The notes beneath the pieces were generated by a model that saw only the letters and a list, made by a program, of their open reading frames with translations, was not told the origin of the DNA and searched no databases. A stretch of DNA of 23,812 nucleotides from a virus. Positions 16,817 to 23,516 of this stretch are shown one piece after another (within the stretch, counting starts at the first letter, position 1; the number at the start of each line of letters is the position of its first letter). The translations under genes were made by a program, and so were the position numbers. The stretch spans positions 1 to 23,812 of IMG/VR virus record IMGVR_UViG_3300025138_000357; one strand, given 5' to 3'.

Positions 16817-17149
16817 CTATTTATAGCTACTTTTTCCTTGATATGGCTTTGATGCATTTTTAAATTGTGAAGTATTAACTTGCCCATCTGAGTTAACTAA
16901 TGATGTTTTACCTGGATTGCTTTGAGCTTTTATTTTTTGGTTTTGTTCATCATTAAAATCTTGAATTTCTTTAAAAGTAAATTTTCTTAACCAAATGGGC
17001 ATATTATATATTGTAGTCCAATCATACCCACCATTACCATGGTAAACTATGTTATGTATTTGTCTAAAAATGCTTTGTCTAACAGAGGATGCTTCTTTAG
17101 AGCTCAGGCCAAAAAAAGTTGATATTAACAGGGATGGATTTTTTGTCAT
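16817..17149 (-). CDS. Second gene of a tail-assembly-chaperone-like pair
   Basis: This 110-aa frame overlaps the end of the upstream gene by 53 nt in the +1 frame and ends just before the tape measure. It contains N-I-V-Y-H-G-N-G-G-Y-D-W near 33-44, then M-P-I-W-L-R-K-F-T-F-K-E-I near 50-62, followed by a Lys/Gln/Ser-rich tail that looks disordered. In T4 the small gp51 follows gp26; in many other tailed phages an overlapping frame here is read by ribosomal frameshift as an extension of the chaperone. The ATG at 17149 could serve as an independent start, so both modes remain possible. No enzyme motif is visible. Confidence 0.7.
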   Translation of the reverse strand: MTKNPSLLISTFFGLSSKEASSVRQSIFRQIHNIVYHGNGGYDWTTIYNMPIWLRKFTFKEIQDFNDEQNQKIKAQSNPGKTSLVNSDGQVNTSQFKNASKPYQGKSSYK

Positions 17150-17825
17150 TTGAGTTATCGGGAAAAAAAGTCAAATCCACATCAGGTTGGATTTGTTGAA
17201 TATATTCTCGTAATGCTCGAGAATCCCGAGCTAAAAGAGCAGTATCTACAAATTCCCTAATTTTAGGGTTTTCTGTTTCTCCATTAATTGAAGTAATCAT
17301 ATATTTTAATCTAGTAGATAACTCAGGGTTTGCTTCTTTATTAAACCTTTTAAGTCCTTGTAATTCTTGTTGAATTTTTATATCATCTCCATGTGTAAGA
17401 AGTTTAAATGTAATTGCAATTTTAGAATGAGGTAAAGTAAAACCAAAATCATTTTTACCAGGAGAATAAAAACTAGAATCTAATTCTTTATTTTCTATAT
17501 CTGATAAGTTAACTTCGTATTCTTTTTCTAAGTAGGTAAATTTATATTCTCCTCCATAACCTAATACACGAGCTGCTACCATTATAGCATTTTTATCTCC
17601 TACTATAAGATCATTATAGTTAATTTTAGTAACAATTAAAGATTTTAATAATTTATCAATTACTGTTCCTTTTTCAATGTAGGATTGATTAGTTAAAATA
17701 TCTTCTTCCTTAGCGGTCATATATTTAATTTCAATTTTACCACTTGATAAAGGATTGTCTTTTAAATATACTAAACCTTTTGAAGGTAATTCTATTTCTT
17801 CTGTTGGGAATTTAAATTCGGCCAT
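17097..17825 (-). CDS. Tail assembly chaperone / baseplate hub gp26-like protein
   Basis: This 242-aa soluble protein lies between the tube and tape-measure genes, the usual site of tail assembly chaperones. The start L-P-S-K-G-L-V-Y near 13-20 and K-Y-M-T-A-K-E-E-D near 34-42 resemble a class of phage proteins annotated as gp26-like hub proteins or chaperones. Acidic and helical segments follow, and the C-terminus ends N-F-F-W-P-E-L. It would be non-structural or hub-associated and coordinate tube polymerisation around the tape measure. Its leader (17826-17872) holds no late-type element and lies just after a terminator, so expression probably depends on read-through or an unseen promoter. 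I am confident it is a gene; its exact role is inferred from position. Confidence 0.72.
   Translation of the reverse strand: MAEFKFPTEEIELPSKGLVYLKDNPLSSGKIEIKYMTAKEEDILTNQSYIEKGTVIDKLLKSLIVTKINYNDLIVGDKNAIMVAARVLGYGGEYKFTYLEKEYEVNLSDIENKELDSSFYSPGKNDFGFTLPHSKIAITFKLLTHGDDIKIQQELQGLKRFNKEANPELSTRLKYMITSINGETENPKIREFVDTALLARDSRALREYIQQIQPDVDLTFFPDNSNDKKSIPVNINFFWPEL
17099..17170 (-). other. Candidate +1 frameshift zone joining the two chaperone-position frames
   Basis: From the last stop of the downstream frame (TGA at 17173-17171) to the stop of the upstream gene (17099-17097), both frames are open. Two runs of seven T in sense orientation lie here, 17169-17163 and 17117-17111. At the first, codons TTT CCC could slip +1 to TTC CCG with tRNA-Phe still paired; at the second, TTT TGG could slip to TTT GGC. 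A fusion of roughly 320-340 aa would result. This is a sequence possibility only. Confidence 0.35.
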
Positions 17826-17872
17826 AATCTTTATTTAATTAAAACATTTGTTCGTTAATACATATACAATAT

Positions 17873-17903
17873 AAAAAAAAGCTTGACCTAAGCCAAGCAA
17901 TTT
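17873..17903 (-). terminator. Rho-independent terminator after the tail tube gene
   Basis: On the minus strand GCTTGGC, loop TTAG, GTCAAGC (17898-17881) forms a 7-bp stem with one G-U pair, followed directly by eight T (17880-17873). It begins about 30 nt after the tube stop codon. A-rich sequence on the upstream side could pair with the T run, and a short T run also lies on the other strand, but there are no plus-strand genes to terminate. It would end most sheath-tube transcripts before the chaperone gene. Confidence 0.8.
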
Positions 17904-17928
17904 TTCAAATTAAGGGTGGGTAAAATTT

Positions 17929-18417
17929 TTAGAAATTTAATACACAATAATCTGGTTGTACAGTCATTGTAATTTCTTGAGCAGCACCGTCTTGGTCCCA
18001 ACCAAAATCTCCAAATGAAACATCTGTAATCATTGCTCCTTTAATAATCCATTCTGAAACAATATCGCCTACAGGTCCTAGTACATTGATTGTAAGATCT
18101 TTCTTATAGAAATCACTATAACCATCTCTACCAGTTACTGATTCGTGATGTAATCTAACCCATTCCATTACTGATTGTGCACCAGATGGAGTAATTGGAT
18201 CAAATAATGTGAATTCAATAGTTCCCCAAGTTGTTTTACCTTTTACAAATCTTTGAACATTAATGTGATTTAAAGGTACTGTTCCTTGTGTTAGTGTTAC
18301 AGCTCCTACACCTTTCATAATGTAAGCTGGGAATCCATCTACAAAAGCGATAAATCTATTCTTTTGTTTTGGTTCGAAAGCTGTGAAAAATATTTCGTTT
18401 GGGTTTAATACTGCCAT
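17929..18417 (-). CDS. gp19: Tail tube protein, T4 gp19-like
   Basis: This protein polymerises as hexameric rings to form the inner tail tube through which DNA passes. At 162 aa it is nearly the length of T4 gp19 (163 aa). The order of features is that of the family: an N-terminal A-F-E-P-K-Q-K-N-R-F-I-A-F-V-D-G near 14-29, W-G-T-I-E-F-T-L-F-D-P near 64-74, W-V-R-L-H-H-E near 86-92, and a C-terminal strand D-V-S-F-G-D-F-G-W-D near 132-141 followed by E-I-T-M-T-V-Q-P-D-Y. It follows the sheath gene, as in T4, has its own late-type element and is closed by a terminator, consistent with very high expression. Confidence 0.93.
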   Translation of the reverse strand: MAVLNPNEIFFTAFEPKQKNRFIAFVDGFPAYIMKGVGAVTLTQGTVPLNHINVQRFVKGKTTWGTIEFTLFDPITPSGAQSVMEWVRLHHESVTGRDGYSDFYKKDLTINVLGPVGDIVSEWIIKGAMITDVSFGDFGWDQDGAAQEITMTVQPDYCVLNF

Positions 18418-18430
18418 TTTATTTTTTTAT

Positions 18431-18445
18431 TTTATTATAAATATT
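18431..18445 (-). promoter_or_regulatory. Late-type element before the tail tube gene
   Basis: The minus strand reads AATATTTATAATAAA, preceded by GATA and ending about 13 nt before the ATG at 18417. It occupies the 42-base gap after the sheath stop codon. With the terminator after the tube gene it could produce a monocistronic tube transcript. Confidence 0.5.
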
Positions 18446-18459
18446 TATCTTTTTAATTT

Positions 18460-20760
18460 TTATGCCGGAAATGTTGCTCCAGTTGGTAATACATTGAAAT
18501 CTAATAATATAAATTCAGCTGTTCTTGTTGGTTGTAAGAATATTTGTCCTACTAACTCATTTCTATCAATAACATCTGGTGTATTATTTTGTTCATCCAT
18601 TACTACTTTAAATGCATATAATCCTTGTCTTTGTTGAACACTTTCTAAATATGGATTTACTTGTGTTAAAAAGTTTTGTCTTGTTGCTATTGTATTTTGT
18701 TCAAATACTAAATTATCAGCAATTTGAGAAATATAATCCTTAAGTGTAATTAACAATCTACGTACATTTACTCTATCTAGGGCAGAAGCAGCTTTTTGTA
18801 GTGTTTTCTGTCCAAATACTACAACTCCTTGTTGTGGGAAAGTAGCGATTGGGTTAACATTTGCTTCATATAAAGCATCTCTATTATTAGAAGTTAATTT
18901 TCTTTCAGCTCTAACAACTTGTCCCATTCCTCCTCTAGTAATACCTGCTGGCGCAAACCATGGATCACTTGAAGCATCTGTAAATGCATATACTCCTGGT
19001 ATAAAGGTTGATGCTGGGATAAATACTAATTGTCCTGAATTTGGATCAATTGTTTGTAACCATGGCCAATATGTAGCTGTGTAGCTATTATCTATCCCTC
19101 CGGACTGGCCTATTACTGTGTTTATTGGTTGATTGTACGTTACTAAATCGATTACCGCAATACTATCACCACGTGTAATGGAATTATTCATTACGCTTGT
19201 AATTTGCGAAGCATGTGTTTGATTAGTTAAACCAGGTACTGATATTACATTATATTGATAATCATCTTGGTTAGCTAATAAAGCAATTGCGTTTGTATAA
19301 TCAGATCCTACTAATCCCTGAGAATCATTTTGATTTATGTTTTGGTAAAAATTAGCTACTCTGTTTACAGGTATGTTAGATCCTAATGCTCCATCAAATG
19401 AACCAGATCCTAATTGAGGTAATGAGCTTGTAAATTCTGGTTTTGCAATACCATTATTTTGGAAATAACGTGGTGTTGCTGAATCTACTGATTTTACTCT
19501 AACATAACTAGATATTAATGGGAATGAACCTGATTCTTGTAAAAAAGTATCTGTTCCTTCTGTTATTAATGTAGTTGTTATATCACCAATTGCTCTTGAA
19601 ATATAATTCGGAGAAAATGGGTCTAAAGAAATATTATTATATGTTTCTAACACTACAGGTCGATTAGCATCATCATTTCCACGTCTAATTGCTAATGAAA
19701 ATACTCCAGAAGAAGTATTAACACTTGTAACTTGCCATCTTAAATTTTGAGCTGAACCACTTGCTAAAGCACCACCTGGTAATTCTTGATACGATGTATC
19801 AGAATTTAAAGGGAATGTATTATTCATTATCGAGCCTTCTGATATTGTTTCTAATACAAAAGAAGGATTATTTTCTATATTGGCATCAGTTAATGTAAAA
19901 GTTGGTGCTATACCAGGATTACCTATACTTGATCCTGCTATAGATACTACTGTTGGAGTTGTAGTTTCATATCCTGTTCCATCTTCTACTACAACAATGT
20001 TTGAAATTTCAGTTAAAAGTTGAGATTGTATTAAAGCACCTACATTATAAGTACCACTTCCTCCAAGAGCTGAACCTTCTATAGTAAGAACATCACCTAC
20101 TTTAAATCCACTTCCTACATTAACTATAGTAATTTGAGTAATAGCAGAACCTGCAACCGTAATGTCTGCTGTAGCTGCTGTACCTGATCCACCACTTAAA
20201 GCAACACCATTTGCTGAACTTGCTACAACACCACCACTACCTAAAGTTAAATTCCCTACTACTAATATTCCATTTGAATTACTAGTTGTTACATCTACTA
20301 CTGCACCACTACCTGCTCCTGAATCTGTTACTACTGCTACTTGTGAATAAGTTTGAGGAGCTGATGATCCACTACCTTGGTTTGCTGTGACAGCTGGTAA
20401 GTTAACTAAACCACCTGATAAGGATTCTACATTATTTTGGATTGTTGTTGATACTGCAGGGCTCCAATTAGAATCTGAACCAGAAGCTACTCTTGTTACT
20501 AATAAAGAAGTTCCACCATTTTGAAAATATTGGTTTGCTGCTATAGAAGTAAGGTAAGTATATTCGTTAGATCCACTTTGTAAAGCTCCACCAAACAATG
20601 CTTGATACGAGCTAAATGAACTGATGAGAGTAGGTCTTTCAACTGGTCCCAATACTGTTGGGCCTATGATTGCTGCACCTCTGTCAACTGGTTGGGAAGT
20701 AACGAAGGATTGGTCGTTTTCTCTTGCTAATACACCTGGAGATATTAATGTTTCTGCCAT
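18460..20760 (-). CDS. gp18: Contractile tail sheath protein, T4 gp18-like
   Basis: The sheath surrounds the tube and contracts to drive it into the cell. The 766-aa protein starts with the typical I-S-P-G-V and R-G-A-A-I-I-G-P near 27-34, then F-S-S-Y-Q-A-L-F-G near 49-57. The C-terminal part is typical of the family: N-R-D-A-L-Y-E-A-N-V-N-P-I, F-G-Q-K-T-L, V-N-V-R-R-L-L, and a last strand T-R-T-A-E-F-I-L-L-D-F. It is about 100 aa longer than T4 gp18 (659 aa). The extra length fits an insertion near residues 102-297, rich in Gly, Ser and Thr, with two repeat-like strands (I-V-N-V-G-S-G-F near 212-219, V-V-V-E-D-G-T-G-Y near 256-264). Inserted domains of sheaths sit on the outer surface in known structures. 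Confidence 0.95.
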   Translation of the reverse strand: MAETLISPGVLARENDQSFVTSQPVDRGAAIIGPTVLGPVERPTLISSFSSYQALFGGALQSGSNEYTYLTSIAANQYFQNGGTSLLVTRVASGSDSNWSPAVSTTIQNNVESLSGGLVNLPAVTANQGSGSSAPQTYSQVAVVTDSGAGSGAVVDVTTSNSNGILVVGNLTLGSGGVVASSANGVALSGGSGTAATADITVAGSAITQITIVNVGSGFKVGDVLTIEGSALGGSGTYNVGALIQSQLLTEISNIVVVEDGTGYETTTPTVVSIAGSSIGNPGIAPTFTLTDANIENNPSFVLETISEGSIMNNTFPLNSDTSYQELPGGALASGSAQNLRWQVTSVNTSSGVFSLAIRRGNDDANRPVVLETYNNISLDPFSPNYISRAIGDITTTLITEGTDTFLQESGSFPLISSYVRVKSVDSATPRYFQNNGIAKPEFTSSLPQLGSGSFDGALGSNIPVNRVANFYQNINQNDSQGLVGSDYTNAIALLANQDDYQYNVISVPGLTNQTHASQITSVMNNSITRGDSIAVIDLVTYNQPINTVIGQSGGIDNSYTATYWPWLQTIDPNSGQLVFIPASTFIPGVYAFTDASSDPWFAPAGITRGGMGQVVRAERKLTSNNRDALYEANVNPIATFPQQGVVVFGQKTLQKAASALDRVNVRRLLITLKDYISQIADNLVFEQNTIATRQNFLTQVNPYLESVQQRQGLYAFKVVMDEQNNTPDVIDRNELVGQIFLQPTRTAEFILLDFNVLPTGATFPA

Positions 20761-20784
20761 TTTATTCTGTTATTTTAATATTGT

Positions 20785-20799
20785 TTTATTATAAATATT
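20785..20799 (-). promoter_or_regulatory. Late-type element before the sheath gene
   Basis: The minus strand reads AATATTTATAATAAA in the 57-base gap upstream of the sheath gene, ending about 24 nt before the ATG at 20760. It is identical over 15 bases to the elements before the tape measure, tube and 62-aa genes. Confidence 0.5.
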
Positions 20800-20817
20800 A
20801 AAAATCCTTTCAAAAAA

Positions 20818-21072
20818 CTATTTTGTTACAGTAAATTCTCCACTTTTTAAATCAATATTTCCTTGACCATATTTATCTTGTAATTCTTTAGCTGATTTGT
20901 TAGATTTTTCTTGTAGGTTAGCTAATTCTTCTAAAACTACACTTCTTTGCCCCTCTAATATGGCTTTTTGAATATCAACATTACCTAACTCAAAGGTAAT
21001 TTGATTTTGTTGTTGTTGATAACCTTTTAGAATTTCTAATTCTTCTTTTGATAACTTAATTGATTTACTCAT
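20818..21072 (-). CDS. Small coiled-coil protein of unknown function, 84 aa
   Basis: I do not recognise a named family. The protein is almost entirely charged helix with heptad-like spacing (L-S-K-E-E-L-E-I-L-K near 7-16; V-V-L-E-E-L-A-N-L-Q near 45-54), predicted as a coiled coil, with a short beta-like end (G-E-F-T-V-T-K). It is a separate transcription unit with its own late-type element upstream and one downstream before the sheath gene. Its position beside the sheath and the late element suggest a small structural or assembly protein. Clear start, A-rich leader and exact fit between two elements support a real gene. Confidence 0.75.
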   Translation of the reverse strand: MSKSIKLSKEELEILKGYQQQQNQITFELGNVDIQKAILEGQRSVVLEELANLQEKSNKSAKELQDKYGQGNIDLKSGEFTVTK

Positions 21073-21082
21073 TTTATTTTTG

Positions 21083-21094
21083 TTTATAAATATT
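21083..21094 (-). promoter_or_regulatory. Late-type element before the 84-aa coiled-coil gene
   Basis: The minus strand reads AATATTTATAAA, the divergent member of the set: it keeps AATATTTATA but continues ACAAAA instead of ATAAAA. It ends 10 nt before the ATG at 21072, in the 37-base gap after the glycosyltransferase-like gene. Confidence 0.45.
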
Positions 21095-21109
21095 AATAAT
21101 TGTTTTTAA

Positions 21110-22081
21110 CTACCATAATTCTTCATAATTTATATTGACATAATTAGAACTTTTATATTCTTTCATTAGATCAATAAAATTATCTTTGTATACATAACCT
21201 ATCTTTTTTATTTTAGGTAAATGTATTAATTTTTTTCTATCTTTTATGTTTATAACTGTATTATTAACTACAAAATCAAACCCTTTTGATTTGTTGTTAT
21301 ATATTAATGCTTTAGAACTATGAGGTAATGGGTGTACTGTGGGGTGTGTTGTATCATTTTGTAATAAAATTTTAAAATCATTATGTTTACTACAATTTAA
21401 CATATCAGGTTCTTCAAATTTAATTGAATCCTGTATTTCATCTTTAAAAATAGTATAATGAAAGTTTTTAATAATATCTCCAAAATATTCTTCTGCATCC
21501 CTATAATATATAGTTTCTCCTTTTTTATTATAATAACCCTTTATATATTTTTCTTTTGAAAATAAAGGTAAAACTCTTTGTAGATTTTTTTTACTAAATA
21601 TACTAAATAATAAACTAGGAAATCTAAAATTATCCTTTACTCTTTTATCTACAACTTTACTACTTAATAAAGGTACAGGGTTTTTGATTGCTTTAATTAT
21701 ATTATCTGTAATTTTAATATCATAATTAATAAAAGTATAATGGTCAAAGTCTAAAGATAAACCTAAATTACCTGCTAATAAAATTTGATTTATTGAAGTC
21801 CAACCAAAATCAAAAAGTACATTAATAGCTTTATAAGGTTTATCAAAATCTATTTTCATCCAATGTATCATACCTCTATCAGGCCAGTGTAATATTGGAT
21901 TACTTTTATCGTAAATAAAATAATCAACTGTATCTTGAATATCCTGATTTACAGGGATATGGGATACTACTAAGATTTTTAAATTTTGTTTTTTTAAAGT
22001 TTTTATATTTTCTTCTAAAACAGAAATTTTTTCTTTTGTATTACAATGACACTGAACTATTATTAGATTTTTATTTTTCAT
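21110..22081 (-). CDS. Putative glycosyltransferase, GT-A-like
   Basis: The 323-aa protein begins with a Rossmann-type strand L-I-I-V-Q-C-H-C-N near 5-13, then a helix and a second strand I-L-V-V-S-H near 36-41, as in GT-A sugar transferases. A strand with F-I-N-Y-D-I near 116-121 is where the D-x-D-like metal site would lie. Later E-T-I-Y-Y-R-D-A-E-E-Y-F near 194-205 resembles the acceptor-side helix of family 2 enzymes. No membrane segment or signal peptide is seen. Its ATG lies inside the end of the GT-deacetylase fusion gene (11-nt overlap), so the two proteins are translated together. I infer a sugar-transfer role in the glycan module; substrate is unknown. The family assignment is less certain than for its neighbours. 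Confidence 0.55.
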   Translation of the reverse strand: MKNKNLIIVQCHCNTKEKISVLEENIKTLKKQNLKILVVSHIPVNQDIQDTVDYFIYDKSNPILHWPDRGMIHWMKIDFDKPYKAINVLFDFGWTSINQILLAGNLGLSLDFDHYTFINYDIKITDNIIKAIKNPVPLLSSKVVDKRVKDNFRFPSLLFSIFSKKNLQRVLPLFSKEKYIKGYYNKKGETIYYRDAEEYFGDIIKNFHYTIFKDEIQDSIKFEEPDMLNCSKHNDFKILLQNDTTHPTVHPLPHSSKALIYNNKSKGFDFVVNNTVINIKDRKKLIHLPKIKKIGYVYKDNFIDLMKEYKSSNYVNINYEELW

Positions 22082-23504
22082 AACAAGCTACATAGGGTGT
22101 AATATCTTTATTTTTATCATATTTAGTAATTGATTCATACTCAATATAATTAGTATCAGAATTACTTTTAAACCAACTTCCATTTTTTGTTTTAATTTGG
22201 TTAATAATAGGTTGTTCCGATTTATACAATCTAAGCAATTCTACTTTATAATCCAAATAATCTTGTTTTAATTTTTTTTCTGATTTGTTAAATACGTAAA
22301 AATTATTTGTTTCTTTTTTTACAGCATCAAAAACCAATTTATGTTGTGGGTGTCCATATTCACCAATAGGGTTATGTGTTACTATTTTTTCCCAACTTTT
22401 AAAATTAATTATATCTTTTAAATCAAATTCTTCAGTAGGGGTTAAAGTATCTTCATAATCTAATATTTCCCAAGAACTTACACCTAATTTTTTCATTACA
22501 CTTTCAAATTCTTTACTTCTAATTTTATTTGATTTATTAGTAAGACAAAGAACTTTATACTCAGAACCATGTTTTATTAATTCTGCACCCCCAAATATTA
22601 ATTCATCATCTGGATGGGCTACAATCATTAACTTTTTAGATTGATAATCATTAAATGCACGATTTAATACTGTTGAACTTTTAGATAAAACAGAAGGATC
22701 AGGACCATGTATAAAATAGGGTTCTAGTGTATTTTTATCGTACATTACATCAAATCCTTGTTTTAAAAAGTAAGGGTTTACTAGGGTTTCATCTTTTGAA
22801 CTATAATAATTATTCCAAGTAATAGGTAAATCTAATGCTTTATTTTCTTCCCATAAAATACAATTTGCTACCCTTTCTTCTGAAAATGCATTATCGTCTG
22901 TGTATACTTTTATGCTGTGGGTATTTAATTTTTTATTCCATTCTAAACATTTTTTAAAGAAATTTTTACTGTTTTTATTATAAAAATAAAATCCAGTAGC
23001 TATTATTTTACTATTTGGATTTCTTTGAATATTTTTTATTGATGATAGTTCTCCACCGTAGTTTCCTGTTAATCTTATATTATTTAAACTTCTCCATTGG
23101 TTAATATCATTATGAAAATATTTCATAAATAAAGGATAATCTTTTAAATTATTAATATACTGTAAAGATTTATCTATATGTTCTGTAACAAAAGCATCTC
23201 CATCTATCCAAGCAAAATTATCATATTTTTCATTTAAAGAATCTAAACTAGCTAAATATTTAGCAAAATATATAGAATAATCTTTATAAAGTAAATCAGG
23301 TTCATGTGTGTTTTTTGATGTAAGTTTAGGTAGATAATCAATTCTTTTATTAATTACATTGGGTAAATCGATTGTAGAATTACAATTGAAACTATACACT
23401 ATAAGTTTGTGTTTAGAATATTTTAATAAACTTTTAGCAAGTACCTCAATCATTAATAAATAACTTTGGTCTCCTCCTGTTATCCAAACAAATTTTTTAC
23501 CCAT
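22071..23504 (-). CDS. Glycosyltransferase fused to PIG-L/LmbE-type deacetylase
   Basis: This 477-aa protein has two domains. Residues 1-285 look like a GT-A glycosyltransferase: F-V-W-I-T-G-G-D-Q-S-Y near 5-15, then F-A-W-I-D-G-D-A-F-V near 97-106 with the D-x-D at 101-103. Residues 291-400 are a PIG-L/LmbE de-N-acetylase: A-H-P-D-D-E at 296-301, and H-N-P-I-G-E-Y-G-H-P-Q-H at 377-388. By comparison with MshB the zinc ligands would be His297, Asp300 and His388. An N-acetyl sugar would be deacetylated and transferred, or transferred and then deacetylated. The gene is 12 nt after the heptosyltransferase-like gene and overlaps the next by 11 nt. The deacetylase is secure; the transferase half is likely. 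The acceptor is unknown. Confidence 0.85.
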   Translation of the reverse strand: MGKKFVWITGGDQSYLLMIEVLAKSLLKYSKHKLIVYSFNCNSTIDLPNVINKRIDYLPKLTSKNTHEPDLLYKDYSIYFAKYLASLDSLNEKYDNFAWIDGDAFVTEHIDKSLQYINNLKDYPLFMKYFHNDINQWRSLNNIRLTGNYGGELSSIKNIQRNPNSKIIATGFYFYNKNSKNFFKKCLEWNKKLNTHSIKVYTDDNAFSEERVANCILWEENKALDLPITWNNYYSSKDETLVNPYFLKQGFDVMYDKNTLEPYFIHGPDPSVLSKSSTVLNRAFNDYQSKKLMIVAHPDDELIFGGAELIKHGSEYKVLCLTNKSNKIRSKEFESVMKKLGVSSWEILDYEDTLTPTEEFDLKDIINFKSWEKIVTHNPIGEYGHPQHKLVFDAVKKETNNFYVFNKSEKKLKQDYLDYKVELLRLYKSEQPIINQIKTKNGSWFKSNSDTNYIEYESITKYDKNKDITPYVACYEK

Positions 23505-23516
23505 TAAATAAGAATT

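Noticed and set aside
16818-16825. TATAAATA in sense orientation before the tape measure gene
   Set aside because: It is formed by the final codons (Tyr-Lys-stop) of the preceding gene and has no counterpart before the other tail genes; the TATTTATAATAAAA element next to it is the recurrent signal.
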